From positions 5,400,862 to 5,464,861 of the forward strand of contig NW_009799100.1 of assembly GCF_000213175.1 (NCBI RefSeq): DNA of 64,000 nucleotides, written 5' to 3'. The notes under the pieces were generated by a model, which was given only the letters and a program-made list of their open reading frames with translations, did not search any database and was not told the DNA's origin. The translations under genes and the position numbers were made by a program. Each line of letters starts with the position of its first letter. The first letter of the stretch is position 1. This DNA is from Neurospora tetrasperma FGSC 2508. Taxonomy: Eukaryota; Ascomycota; Sordariomycetes; Sordariales; Sordariaceae. Below are positions 49,401 to 61,583 of this stretch, piece after piece.

Positions 49401-51550
49401 GACCTCGAACTTAATGGACAATGGTAGAGGGTGACTGAGTCTCAACTTCGCTGATACTATACACACGCGAAATATGCACATGACCAGCAATTGACATGGC
49501 TTTGGAACGAAGAGACGATTGATGATACACCATGTCACCCAATTTTGGCCCAGCGCAGAAAATTAGACTCCGAATTGAAGGAACCCTGTATACATGAGGA
49601 GATAAAATAACGGCACCCATACAAAGATACACCGATAGACCCGAGGCAGCACCCGAAGATGGAACCCCAGACGGAAGTACTCAGGGACGAACCTGGGAAA
49701 TCGAACATGGAGCGAAAATGGCCGAATCTTCCAACGGGATACCTAGCATCACCTGCCCGATGCGGTACGACGCCAGAACTAGCAAAAGCTTCACCCCACA
49801 AGGCTACTTGGAAATACATTATTGAGCAAGGGAAAAGGAAGACGGGAGACAGCTTGAAACTTAAAATAAGGTTCTGACAGCTTAACAACACCTCAGAGTA
49901 TGACCCTGGCTGTTTTGTCAGCTTAATACGGCCAGTTATCTGAGCGACAACTCTTTGTAGACGCTCGTTATGGACCTCGATGTGAGCAGAGCTTTAAGCA
50001 GTTCACACAGAGAACAAACGTTCCGAAAATGCAACATCCATCCTATGTTTATCAGCAACTCTTTGAGGCTTCTGACAGGGAGGGCTCCATTACGGATTCG
50101 CTTGCTTGCACAGGGACTCTGATCGATGCTTTCGCCAAAGACCAAATTTGTGTTGTGATGAAAGCCGAATACGACTCAATGCAACAATTTCACTTCTCAT
50201 GAAGCTCCCTACATTAACAGAGAAAGAGTCATAATCGGGAAGACGGCCCCGAATACTACTCCCAAGCCAGCCAAGCCCAACCAACCAATCACACACAAGC
50301 TGTCAAGCCAAGCCAGCTCAGGGGTAACAACAACAGCCAGCCGAGCCATCCTAGGTGCCCTCGGTTGCTAGTACTACGCCGGTACGCTCCATACTTTGCA
50401 CTAACAAGACTTAACAAGACTAACGCTAGGCACCAGCGGCGGATCGTGAGATTGGGGTTGCATTGGACCACTTAGAGTTTTTTTTTTCAGGTACCTATTC
50501 CCGTTTTTCTCCCAGAATAGTAGTACCATTTGCAAAGTTCTTCATTGTCCCAAGCCCTTTTCAATTTTTTAAGCTTTTGGGGTTTCCTTTTTCTTGGATT
50601 CGGATGGTGAAAGCTGGGAGCTGGGAGGGGGATATGCCACGATATCACGACATTCCCCACTGCAGCCCGTTACGCCTGTCCTTTTTACTGTGATGCCTTC
50701 CATTGTCACTGTCAAGTTGTCTATTTAGCCGATAGAGTTTAGCTTGTACAAGCTATGTAGTACTTATGTACGGTCCTTGTGGGTTTTTTTGTCCCCCTCC
50801 CTCGGCTGTGTCTAACTGTGGTTTTTTGCTGCCTGACTTCCTCAGCCTACCCGCCAAGTGCGAGCTCGCATTTAACTTGTCTTCGGAATTTCAATTGGAC
50901 GAATTGATTGATCAAGTCAAAGTCCGAGTCCGAGTAAGGCTATGTACCTAGGTAACCGTGGATGCTATAGGGCGGCTATATCGGGCGGGAGAAGTGAACA
51001 ACGCTACTGTATGAACAGAACAGAACAAAGCCACGGAGCTCAGCCTTCTTGGTTATACACATGTACACTAGTCTAAACTCCAGAATATGCAGGTCAGCTT
51101 CTCCATCTCCATTTCCATCCCATGTCAGTGTCACCTCCCCGCGTTCCCAGATTCGGGAGGTTTTGCCGATCGGATGTTGTCTAGGTACCTAGGTAGGTAA
51201 GGTAGGTAGTTGCCTAGTTCTCACATGACGAGATTTTTTCTATCTTTCCTTGGCTCGGACTGTTGAATTTAATCCCCGGCAGAATCGCTAGGTAATTCGA
51301 GAAAAAAAAGACGGGGTCTGGTCAGATGAGGGTGGTATGTAGTGTAGCCTTGGCCGTTTGATACTACACTAGGTACCTTGCTTTGAGACTCTTGGACTAT
51401 GATGTAGAGATACAAAAGGTGGTGTTCTCCTCCCATGCTTTCTCAAGTGCCGGGAGGTTTTCCTTTTCCTTTTCCTTTTTGGTTTTTTGAAACTTTCCCA
51501 TTATCACTTTATTCACTTCACTTCACTCTTGTCGTTGAAAACAAAACAAG
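49401..51550. promoter_or_regulatory. 2.1 kb interval, emc4 3' flank and MARVEL gene promoter
   Basis: No gene recognised. It contains a TAGGTACCTAGGTAGG-like tract at 51183-51209 and a (CCTTTT)3 run at about 51459-51480, about 70-90 bases before the next start codon. The latter is probably a pyrimidine-rich leader or core-promoter stretch. Confidence 0.45.
51183..51209. repeat. TAGGTACC/(TAGG)n repeat
   Basis: Imperfect GGTA units mixed with the palindrome GGTACC, about 340 bases upstream of the MARVEL-type gene. Confidence 0.8.
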
Positions 51551-52355
51551 ATGCTCGCAGGTTTATGTATCGGCCTTCGTGGCCTTCAGGTATGTTTACT
51601 ACCCTACCGTACACTCATCACTTCTTTCTTCCTCTCTCCACACCCTACCTACTCTACACTTATATCTACCTAGGTATTCAGCCTTCCCCTTATCTAAACT
51701 GCCAAACCAGCTAACACCTTTCTCTCCGCAAACAACCAGATCCTCTTCGGCGCCGTCATCGTCGGCCTCTCCGCCCAATTCATCACCGCCCAAAAAGTCG
51801 GTTCCGCAGCGACCACCACGCAATACTCCGTCTTTACCGGCGTCTACGCCATTCTCGAAGGCTTTCTGGGCATCGCCGCCCTCTTTCTTAGTTCTTTCCC
51901 AGATATCGCGGTACTAGGCGCCGATGCTATTGGTGCTTTGGTGTTGTTGGCTGGTGGTATTGTACGTCCTCTTTTTATCCAATTTCTTTTTTGTCCTCCC
52001 TCCCTCCCTCCATTTTGTTTGTTCTGATACTAACAACATAAAACAGGCCTGGGCAGTCGAAACCCGCGGTTTCTCCTGCACCGATCCCACTAAGGCCAAG
52101 AAGATTCTTGACAACAATCTCTTGAATCAAGGCAAACGCAAGTACAAGGGGGACTGGTACTATGGCATTCTGTACGGGGACCCGAGTGCGGAGACGGCTT
52201 GGAGCCGGCTGCAGTCGAGCTGCAAGAAAGGACTTGCGGATGAGGTGTTCCAGTTCTTGGCGTTCGCCGTGCTTGTGGTTTTGTTGGTGGTGGGCTGGAT
52301 CAGGTGGCGGAAGGGTAGAGGGGGTGGAGGTATGGGATCCAGGTCATATGTCTAA
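51551..52355 (+). CDS. MARVEL-type four-helix membrane protein
   Basis: Three exons (51551-51589, 51740-51961, 52047-52355) give 189 residues. Introns have donors GTATGT and GTACGT, and all joins are phase 0. Four membrane helices are visible at about residues 4-26, 42-63, 69-90 and 155-174, with a Cys-containing extracellular loop between helices 3 and 4 (RGFSCTDPTKAKK, SRLQSSCKKG). The tail is short and basic (WIRWRKGRGGGG). This arrangement is that of the fungal MARVEL family, which includes eisosome and membrane-domain proteins. The helix-1 LRGLQILFGAVIVGLSAQF and helix-3 SYLWA-like position (AGGIAWAVETRGF) fit it. The precise role is unknown. It is convergent with the GPI-protein gene. 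Confidence 0.8.
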
Positions 52356-53141
52356 AGAAGCCTCGGGGGTGGTGTTGAGGATTTGAAAGGGGGAATTGGG
52401 GTGTCACAAAAAGATGAAAAGTGGAAAATTAATGATAATGGGATGATTGATGGGAACGCAAAAGGGAAATGGGGGATGGAGTTGGATAAGACTCGGGGAG
52501 AATGTAATGAGTCAAGTTGAGATACCCGTATGTTATGATGAAAGGAAATATGGAACATTGGGCTACATCCCCGTTCAGGAACATGGATACTTGGAAGTGG
52601 AATCGGCTAACAAGTAAAAAGCCTCACGAAACAATAAGAGGATGGAAATCATGTCGAGTTACTGCTTTGACTCGAACACACTAGGGCTTATTGTACATGC
52701 AGTGCCCTTTTGTCCACTCATCATCAGCCTGCCCAAGGACCCCCGAGATCATTTGTCTCCAGCATCTCATGCGCACCGCCTTGCAGAGATACCACAAGTC
52801 ATTACCGATTATACTCTGATGCATCCACATCATAACAGTCATGAAAATCTTTTGAAAAATTGAGACAAAGGAGTGGAAGAAGAGAAAAACTATCCGACCA
52901 TGTCACTAACATGGCCTCCAAATGAAATCATAGCAGTCATGCCAACCAAATCACCAGACCTCACATGGCAATACCAACACCCGTGGAGTAAGCCAAGCTT
53001 GGCCATAAGATACGGAAGATGTCATAACCTAGAACACCGGTCAGCTCATGTCCCTAAGGCCGTAAAGAAGAGATCTTACCCTTGTGATACTATCCATGGC
53101 TCCCCCAAAAGGAATGTTCAAGAGGTAGGAAAGACGCCACT
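52356..53141. other. Convergent 3' intergenic region
   Basis: About 790 bases between the MARVEL and GPI-protein genes. A domain-free open frame (52873-53235) runs into the 3' end of the GPI gene on the other strand and is judged to be chance. Confidence 0.5.
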
Positions 53142-53972
53142 CTATGCCAACAGAGCCATCAAGAAACCAAAGAGACCGAGTAGACTGCCGGCCTCCATGA
53201 CGGAAGCGCCAGCAGTGATGGTGGCAGATGCATAAGGGCTGCCGTAGCCAGTAGTGGTAAACCCGACCGAGGCAGGAGTGCCGGAGGAAAGATAGGTGTA
53301 GGATGACAAGAAGCTGGTGGCAGGTACAACAGTGGTCGTGTTGGTGTACGTGGTTCTGGCCACAGTTGTAGCCGTGGAGTTGTAGCTCGGCAGAGGGAAA
53401 CCACTGCTGGGAATGGTAACGCTGATGGTTTCGGAAGCAGTAGCCCAGATGGTGGAAGTGAGGGTGCCGCTCTTGACAGTGACCGTGAAATGAGAGGTGA
53501 CCAAGTCAGTGGTAGTGTTGGCAATAACAGTCGAGGCCGGGACGATAATGGTGACATCGGTGGTAGTGGGAGCTTCGCTGGTGGAAGTCTCACTGCTGGA
53601 CGTGTCGATGGTGGAGGTCTCTGTGGCGTAAGCCACGCTGGTAGACGTCTCGGTAGTGACACCCCCAGGACTGGCAATGGACGTGTACGTGCCTTCAACG
53701 GGGGAACCAGTCTCGGTCTCGACAGGGCTGAAAGTAGTCTCATAGGTGGTGGTCAAGCAAGAGGTACTGGTCACCTCAGCGGCAGTCAACTGGACGGTCT
53801 GGGTCGTGGTGCCGTAAACGGTAGTGGTGAGCGATACGGTGGTCCAGTCTCCATCGTCGCGCTCACGGAGACCGTTGACTTGATTCTGAGCGCAGGCGCC
53901 TCCGTCAATGATAGCGACGACAACTCCAGCAAACGCAGCCGCGGCCGCAGCAGTAGACTTCTTGAAGAACAT
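53142..53972 (-). CDS. Secreted Ser/Thr-rich GPI-anchored-type surface protein
   Basis: Single exon, 276 residues, ATG at 53972. The frame continues six codons upstream only through a TTG, so 53972 is the first Met. An N-terminal signal peptide is clear (MFFKKSTAAAAAAFAGVVVA), with cleavage probably near GACAQ. The mature part is dominated by Thr, Ser and Val (TTVSLTTTVYGTTTQTVQL; TSTSEAPTTTD), suiting heavy O-mannosylation, with NTT and NST N-glycosylation sequons. The C-terminus has a small-residue omega region followed by a hydrophobic end (GSLLGLFGFLMALLA), as for GPI attachment. Such proteins sit in the plasma membrane or cell wall. No enzyme domain is seen. The repetitive VYGTTTQTVQL-like and TTYTNTTTVV segments are typical of fungal wall proteins. 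Function unknown. Confidence 0.85.
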   Translation of the reverse strand: MFFKKSTAAAAAAFAGVVVAIIDGGACAQNQVNGLRERDDGDWTTVSLTTTVYGTTTQTVQLTAAEVTSTSCLTTTYETTFSPVETETGSPVEGTYTSIASPGGVTTETSTSVAYATETSTIDTSSSETSTSEAPTTTDVTIIVPASTVIANTTTDLVTSHFTVTVKSGTLTSTIWATASETISVTIPSSGFPLPSYNSTATTVARTTYTNTTTVVPATSFLSSYTYLSSGTPASVGFTTTGYGSPYASATITAGASVMEAGSLLGLFGFLMALLA

Positions 53973-56900
53973 GTTGGCTGTTGATACCAAAAGGTTGTAA
54001 AGTCAAGAAAATGGAGTGGACTGCTGCTGGTGAAACGAGTGTCAGGTTGGAGTGCCGTAAGAGGAGAAGGTAGAAAGAAGGAAGGTGAGGTGAGAGGCGT
54101 AGTAGTCTCAAAAAGGAAGAAAAGAAGGACTTGACGCGACCCTATGGAATCGTGGATCCATGACAGAACAGGAAATTGCAAAGTCAGATTCAGGAACACG
54201 GCAACGGGTGGCAGCATGGCAGGGGACAGCCGGAGTGCTACAGCATCACTGATTCCTTGGACGTGCTGGTACACGTCTAATATCAAAGGACTGCTCTGCG
54301 CGACACACACAGCTCAGGGCCGTGTCACCGTGGTGTTTGGGTGGGGGATCTGTTTGCATCGTGAAACGACAAGGTGAGGGGAGCTTGATGTCGCCGCCAA
54401 GATTGACGAGAATTTGGGTATTCAAGGGTATTGTAGGGGACGCTGCTCTCTCCAATCAAGCCGGAGAAACCATAAAAAAAAACAATAATAATTGCAACTC
54501 ACATGGAAGCTGTACTACAATGTAGGTAGACTGCGCGGGTAAGAATGTTCGTGTTCTGGAGGGTTTAATGTGTTGGTTTGATTTGTGGATTTGGTTTCGA
54601 AATTATTGCGAGTTTGTGGAGGAAAAAAGGGCCAGGTTGAGGAGGCCGAAGGCGGGAAGGAGAAGTCCAAGTGAGGGAACCTTGAGGACTGGCTGCACTA
54701 CACATCAACCAGGAGTCGAGTGTTAAAAAGGAAGGAACGCTCCAAGGTCCAGATTGCCCCACGCTTCAAGTTGTTTGTATGACTAGGACGGCAGGCACGA
54801 CAAGATATACGCCATTCACCATCGCCTGCCGCACCTTTGACCTTGACCTCAGTAAGGACATCATGATGGTGACAACCTGTTGGTAACCACCACAGTGCCT
54901 CTGCCATATTTCATCGGATGTCTGGGAAGGCCCGTTGAGCTGGACGTTCCTCGTAGGTCAAACTCACAAACGAGATCTGGAAGACAAGAGTGGCCATGGT
55001 CACGATTTTGACCTCGGTGGTGTCAGGCATTCGTGGATTCCAATGGTGCACACGGGAGCTCGTGGACTGTAGCCATCTTTGGTGCTTCCGTCTCAACGTC
55101 ACTGGCATGATTTCTTGCCGAAATGACGCTTGATGAACCGTCTGTCCGCATCATATCACGATATGACGGGGACTTGGAGGAGTCCCGTCGAATCTGTAGG
55201 ACTCAATTTTTGCAAGCAGGCATCAACCAGATAGAAGATCAAACACCAGCCTCCATGCCCGACATTCCTAGCTCCTCCTCAGTGTGACCTAAAGTTCACC
55301 CAATATGAGGTACAGACACAAATTGACTCGCGAGTGACGGTGTTACCAGCTCTCAGAGGCCACTCTCCGGCCGGCAGCTGGAAGATTCTGTGGCTGTAGA
55401 TGCGAACTTGACATTGAGCATCCCATCAAGACTACCTGTGTGATGTTATCTCTTACAAGGTAGAGGCGAGTCTATCCTCTGTTGGTATCGTATACTAGAG
55501 TAGTGGTCAGTCAGTCACTGAAATCCCCGTGGAGTAGGAAGCACCGTAATGTTTCAAGACAATGATACTGCCCAGATCCAGTCCAACAACGACCAAGAAG
55601 ATGGGTAAACCCCAGGAACGTGGTCGGGTTCCAAGACGCGTTTCGGAAGGGCTGTCCCCTGGTCTTTGAGAACAAAATTGCCGAGTGTCTCGAGCCCAAA
55701 CGGTCGGTCGTAGATGGGGTTAACCTGGATTGGAGGACGTTTATTGAGTGCTTAATATATACTTCCAGCAGAACAGATTGACCTTTCTAGTTGGCAGAGA
55801 CTCAAACCCATAGCTCTTCCACGTCTCTTCAAAGCGATTGATTGAGGAGGTTCCGTGGGCGTAATTTGGTTGCGGTGATATAGGTTGATGACACACATTC
55901 ATATTCGGCATTCCGAGGCAATACTTTCTTTCGAGATGTAAACATGAAGACATTGAGTGAGTTTGTGGTAACTCGGCCATCTCTTCCGACTTCCCTTACT
56001 GGTTCTTCTGTGACAGACACTCGTCGGTTCCTCTTGACGTACAATCATGAAATTTGAGCGCGAGTCAAGTTGATTTGCCAAGTATTCAGCCATTACCTTC
56101 GCTTTCTGCAGTTCTGACGAAGGAGTGTCTTCCCGAAAAGAAGCGTGATTCGTGATTTATGTAGAAACGAGACGAAAATCACTTGGCAACGATGCATCAT
56201 GAACTCCACAATCATGATGGCCTAACTAACTGTGCGGGGGTTTGCCGATCAGGTGTGGACCTTGCAGTCACAGCATCAACCAATCAAAATAATCTACGAT
56301 GGGCCACCCAACCCACGTCCAGTCCCCGACCTCCCGAATTGGTGCCATTGCGCCCATCGAGATTGTTCGTCATCACAAAAGAGGAAAAAAAACACCAGAC
56401 GTCCCTGACCTCCAACATGCTTTGCCGCGGCGGATAGACCGGCTCGAGACCGGACGCTAGGTACGGACTCGGGCCGCACGATTTCATCGGGGCTTTTCAT
56501 TCCGATTTCGGGCCATTGACTTCGGGTATTGGGAAGTCTACACTACCATAGTTTGACGTCTTGGAGGACTCGAGCACTGGTAATTACATCAACTCAATCA
56601 ATCAACATCACATCTACGCTACACTAGCAATCGCTTCTGATCTCCCCCATCCAGGGTCATCCCCGATCTTGGCCAGCCGCCCCGGCTCCGAGCCTCAGCT
56701 TTGGCCAGACGCATGCGCTCATCCAGAAATCAGAACCGGGCGGCCCATCGTCTGAATTCAGCATCGGAACATAAATGTAGCTTTTGCCTCAACCGTCCAA
56801 TACATAGACCGGAGACATCCGGAGAGCGGGAACCCTTGACGTCCCGTTGTCTACGCTGCGGAAAGAAAGAAGACAGAGACGTCGTCATTAACCTTGGGTT

Positions 56901-58045
56901 TCATCAATACAACCTCACCGGTATTCGATATCCACCTCCACAAACTCCAGGTTAGTGAGGTGGGCAACCAGCAGCTCACACAAAAGCGAACCTCCCTCCC
57001 GCCTGACCCGTCCACCCCGTTCTCGATTTCGACTTTTGTCTTTTCGTACCCGCTCAGACATCATCTCTCCCACCCGCACCGCATTCGCAGCGCGCACGAT
57101 AGCCCGCACCAACAACTTGGCCGCATCGCATTTTGCAGTCGCTCGGTCAGGTACATTGCTTACTTGACTTGCATCAGAATTAAACTCTGCTACTGTACGA
57201 CATCGTTGTCGTTATCTTGTCCCAAACCACGGACGTAAACCATTACACATTACACCAACCCTTTTTTTTTTTTTTTCCCTCCCTTCTTAGAACCCAGCCC
57301 ATATTCGAGTCAACCACTCACGAAGCGGTCACCGCTCATCGCAGTAGTTACCTCTATTGATCATCCCAGATCGCAAGACCCAATCCATCATCGCTGTTTT
57401 GTTACCTATTTTCTCTTTCCCACTCCATCGAGTCATCCATCCCTCCATCTTTGCTTTTTCTTCCTTCATTGATTCATTCCACCGAGAGAAGGAGAAAAGG
57501 AACAAAAGGTCCATTCAATCGGGTGTGCGCAATCAACCACCACAAGCACCCACTTCGTCTCAATCCACGGCAGCGATCACTTTCCACTCAGGGAACTCGA
57601 GACCCACCGACTTAGTTACCAAGGAAGCCGCTTCCGGACATCCAACGACCACCACAACTGCACTCCATCACACTTCCCTTCACCCTGACCTGACCTGACC
57701 TGACCTGACTTCCCGGCAATCTGAATAAGGACCGAAGCGAAGCCAGCATCCATCGATACATTGCATTTTGCAATTTTACTCTAGTCACAACCACACTTCA
57801 GTTTTATCAGCACCTGATAGCAACAACGTTCTTTTTTTGACGGACCCGCGTCGACGCTACATCACAGAAGCAAGCCACACCCTCTTTAATTTCGATCGAT
57901 TTTCCGGAGAAGCGCCTGTGCCATCCAGGGGGGGACGCACTCCAAACCACAACCGCCAAACTACTAGCAAAACAATCATTTGAATACGATCAACTTCATT
58001 TCAAACCGGGCATCGTTTTCGACAGACCTACACTAAACATTCAAT
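53973..58045. promoter_or_regulatory. 4.1 kb divergent interval, GPI-protein gene / UBL gene
   Basis: No gene recognised. The right part (about 57250-58045) is C/T-rich with a 16-base T-run near 57261 and five CCTGA units at 57684-57708. It looks like a long leader of the UBL gene and holds upstream ATGs, one opening a 113-codon frame (57357-57698). The left and middle carry only short frames. Confidence 0.45.
57684..57708. repeat. (CCTGA)5 microsatellite
   Basis: Five perfect units in the probable 5' leader of the UBL gene. They overlap the end of an upstream open frame. Confidence 0.9.
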
Positions 58046-59117
58046 ATGGCCGACACAACCGAATCAAAACGCCTCGGTAAACGCCCAGAGACCGACGATG
58101 CGCTTCAACAACAACAGCAACAAGCGACACCAGCAACAGGCGGCGTAATCCAGATGGAACATGTTAACAACCAACCAGCCACCGCCTCCGCAACAACCGC
58201 AACAACAGGCTCACCGTCCCATGCCCAGAACAACAAGGAAGGCGAACCATCAATACCCACAGTCACCGGCGCCGTGCCCGTCACATTGCAAGATGTCATG
58301 GACGAAACCGACCCAGTTTCCCCCCCAGAATCCCAACCACAAGCCGTCAACGATCCCGACTCGATATCTCAAGCATCTCAGTCAGCGTCGGGACCCAGTA
58401 GTACCGAAGCCCCAGTCTGCAACATCACCCTCCTCCTACCCACGGGAGCCCGACACCCATACAAGATCGACGAAAAGTATCTGTCCAAACGGGGTGTCGA
58501 CATCCCTGAGACCGTGGCGGGGACGGGCCAGCCGGATCCGTTCAGCATCTCCGTGTATAAGGTCAAGGAGTTGATACTGAGGGAGTGGAGGGAGGAGTGG
58601 GAGGGGAAGCCGGCGAGTCCGACTAGCATTCGGTTGATTCACTTTGGGAAGTTGTTGGATGATAAAGAGAGTTTGAAGAGTGAGTTTTGCCCGATTTCCT
58701 TTTCTTTTTCGTTGGAGAGAATGATGGTAAGGGATGGAGGGGAGAAAGTGGAGGGAGACGAGGATGGGGACGGGGGGTGGGGATCTCTGTGATGGTCGGA
58801 ATAGATAAGGGAAGGGAAAAGGGAATGCCAGTGTCGAAAAGTGACCCTGGAGATATAATGGAGATGGAAAGGGATAGATTGGTTTGCGGCAATAATTGCG
58901 GGAGAATTTGATAAATCAATTATGATTGAAATATGCTAACAAACCTTCAAAAACAGAATACAAATTCTCCCCCGACACCCCCAACGTCGTCCACATGTCG
59001 GTTCGACCAGCCGAGATGATGGAAGAAGACGGCGAAGGCGCCAAAGGCGGCAAGACCGCAGGCGGGCGAGAAGGATCGAGGAGAGAAGGAGGAGGTGGGT
59101 GTTGTGTTATTCTATGA
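58046..59117 (+). CDS. Membrane-anchored ubiquitin-fold protein (UBL3/MUB type) with CAAX box
   Basis: Two exons, 58046-58679 and 58957-59117, give 264 residues. The intron has donor GTGAGT, branch GCTAAC and acceptor AACAG. Residues 1-123 are Gln/Thr/Pro-rich and probably disordered. A ubiquitin-like fold follows from about 124 to 230: VCNITLLLPTGARHPYKI, SISVYKVKELILREW, SIRLIHFGKLLDD, then VVHMSVRP. This matches the Ubiquitin-2/Rad60-SLD_2 type found in UBL3 and MUB proteins. A Gly/Glu/Arg-rich linker leads to a C-terminal GGGCCVIL. CVIL is a CAAX box, for geranylgeranylation because of the final Leu, and the preceding Cys could be palmitoylated. There is no C-terminal diglycine for conjugation. 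In plants MUBs dock E2 enzymes at the plasma membrane, and in animals UBL3 sorts proteins into vesicles. A similar docking role here is inference. Confidence 0.85.
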
Positions 59118-60317
59118 GGGATGGACACAACATGCTCTCTGCTTATCTCGTCCTTTGCCGGCTCGCTGTTTCGAAGCGTCTTTATATCAACATCAGAGTG
59201 ATATCAGATTGGGTTCGGTTGATGTCGCTACCGATACCGATTGAATATCGACAAATCAATCTGAACAGCAGTGGACCCAGCGTCGACTCGACGAACGAGT
59301 CTTTGGCCCCTTTGAAGCGACAAAGATCCGGCACCTGATGTCAGTCTAGCTGGACCCTTGTTCAGTACCCTACGAATGCACTTGTGGTGAGGACGATTTG
59401 TCCTACATCCACAAGCGAACCCTTACTTGTCACTATTGCATTTCAGATAAGAGGCCGGTTGGTGGCCGTTATTGTTTAAAGAGCTATATTTGGCTATTTC
59501 ATGTATTTCATGTATTCTTGTTGTAGGAAGGCTTGGGCGGAATGTTTCTGTTTTCACTTTCCCTTCCTTCTTCGTTTCGCTCACTCACCTGTTGTTCGTC
59601 GGATATGTTTTTCCATGGCTTTGCTTACAGACGGGGCTGTACCGGGAATGGCGTCTTGTATACAACGCTCCTTTCTTGTTTATGTTTTCATTGGGTGTGT
59701 GTGGAGAGCAGTTATTGCCCACTCAGCGGGAGTTGTTGTTGTCTGTGCTTGACTAGCGTATTGGTGGGAGAGAGCTGGAGGAACCTTTTTTTCTTTTTTC
59801 TTTGGGAGAATGGGATAGAGGTGCGGCGATGATTGGTGGCTGATGTGAATACTGGGGCCATGAGGGGCTCCTCCCGAACCACATGGATGAGGGATTGGAG
59901 CTCGCGGGCAGAGCGTATGGATACGATGACCGACCTCGGAGAGATGAGTATGGTGGTCATGTACATATTACGAGTTTACTGGGCGTTGGGAAATATTGAA
60001 TGATGAGAATCTCTTTGACGTTCGCTCTATTGTCCATGACTGCTTGTGTAGCTTGGTGAGGAAAACGATGACAGATGGCCCCGAACCCCAGCTTCTAGTG
60101 CGATGCCGTATGCCCGACATCCGATGTATGTACTCCCGAACAGCGTGCCTGTGTGCGAGCACCAAAGGGGTGGTTCATGTCTAATAGCCGTATTGCTGAT
60201 TTCAAAGTATCTCCTGGGCTGGGCAGTTGTAAGGAACTTTCAACTCATTCCCCAACTTGCCATCACACGTCCATTATATCCCATCAGACACCAACCACCC
60301 CGTATATCATCAAAGCC
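59118..60317. other. Convergent intergenic region, UBL / ump1
   Basis: About 1.2 kb of 3' flanks. Several overlapping frames of 70-100 codons at 59472-59832 have no convincing start context or domain. No gene recognised. Confidence 0.5.
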
Positions 60318-60975
60318 TTAGGCCGAAATCCTCAACTTCCTCTCCATCTCCTCATGCACGCTCACCTCGGCCCTACTCTCCTCTCCCGTGTACACATCCT
60401 CCCACGTGATATCCCCATCCCGTCCCATCAAGATCTCCTCATGTACATTGCCCATGCCGCCCATCATGCCCACACCCCCGCCCAAAGCCAAGGGCTTCCA
60501 CTCGCCGTCTCGCACAATCTTGAGCTCCATTTGGCGTCTAATCGGCTCGGCCATGCCGAATGTGCGGCGCAAAGTCTCCATGCGCAAGGTCTCGCGCGTG
60601 GCTTCCCATTGCTTGAGGCGCGATTCGAGCGGGTGCGAGGAGATGGGGACTACGGATGCGGTACCAGCAGAAGAGGAAGAAGAGGAGGAAGACTTGACGG
60701 AGTCGAGAGGGTGGGGAGCTAGGCCTGAGCGGAGGGTGTCGTGCAACCCGGGAGCGGAGGGGGCGGCGATGGAGCGGAGGTGGGTGAAGGTTGAGGAGTG
60801 GGAGTCGGCGGGGACGATGCGGAGGGACTTTGACACGGGTGTTAGTATGGTTTAGAGGTAGAAGGGGGGAAATAATTAGGGGATGGAGGAAGGGAACTGG
60901 GGAAATGGAGGAAGGGGAGGTAGGGTGAGGAGGAGGTGATGATGGAGGGGCAAATGGGTGGTGATAGCTTACCAT
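60318..60975 (-). CDS. ump1: Proteasome maturation factor Ump1
   Basis: Two exons, 60975-60973 and 60827-60318, give 170 residues. Ump1 is a chaperone that holds 20S proteasome half-mers until they dimerise. It is then degraded as the first substrate. The family core is clear: GLHDTLRSGL, then SHPLESRLKQWEATRETL, METLRRTFGMAEPIRRQMELK. The coding part of exon 1 is only the ATG. The donor GTAAGC follows immediately, and after a 145-base intron with a TACTAAC branch site and acceptor CAAAG the protein continues SLRIVPA. MSLRIVPA is the family's usual start. Without this splice the second exon has only a GTG at its head. Compared with yeast (148 residues), the extra length is a Ser run and a Gly/Met loop (GGGVGMMGGMG). 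Divergent from the ABC gene. Confidence 0.93.
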
Positions 60976-61583
60976 CTTGACGGTTTGCGGTTGATGAAGC
61001 TAGGCGGCGGTGTTGATTACGTATTGATTGTTTGTTCGCAGGATGTCAGAATTGTTTTCGTTGCGCGACTGCGATGGTATCTTGATCGCTGGATTTTACT
61101 TTGGGTATCGCAAGAAAATATTGTTCGCGTGTTGCTTGAAGTTGTGGTCGTTTGACGTTGTTGAGGAATGGAAGATGGAAGATGGAAGTGCAAGGGAAGC
61201 TCCAAGTCAAGGCTCCAAGCAGCTTCCGCGTTCACTGCCCAGCCGCTGTTGTCGCAGGCGGGCGGCAGGGCTGTTGTCACTGGACGGCGGCGGCGGTACG
61301 TACCCCAGACAGACGCTAGGTAGGTAGTGGGGTGTCTGCCAGGCTCCCCGGTGTCCCCGTCACTTGTCATTGTCATTGTCATTACAGGGTATTGGCGTAT
61401 TATGTAATTAACTCCGAAGTCGCTTCTTACACCCGACTTCTACGTATGTATCAACCTCTTCAAGTACCATGTCATGTCACAGTCACTCTTCATTTATACA
61501 TTCCCTCCGACTTCATCTGAGATGGTCACTTGAGATGTCCGGCACATCCAAGTTTTACTTCCCCAAATAACACCTACTTCAAA
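60976..61583. promoter_or_regulatory. Divergent promoter region, ump1 / ABC protein
   Basis: About 610 bases. It contains a short TAGGTAGG run at about 61317-61326 and a (TTGTCA)3 run at about 61364-61383. A clear Rpn4-type proteasome control element (GGTGGCAAA) was looked for and not found. Confidence 0.5.

Noticed and set aside
53490-53984. Plus-strand 164-codon frame opposite the GPI-type protein
   Set aside because: Gly/Ser/Arg-rich mirror of Thr/Ser codons. The opposite strand has a signal peptide and GPI end.
60976-61100. Proteasome-associated control element upstream of ump1
   Set aside because: Only a CCGCAAAC-like partial match lies near the start. The full GGTGGCAAA was not found.
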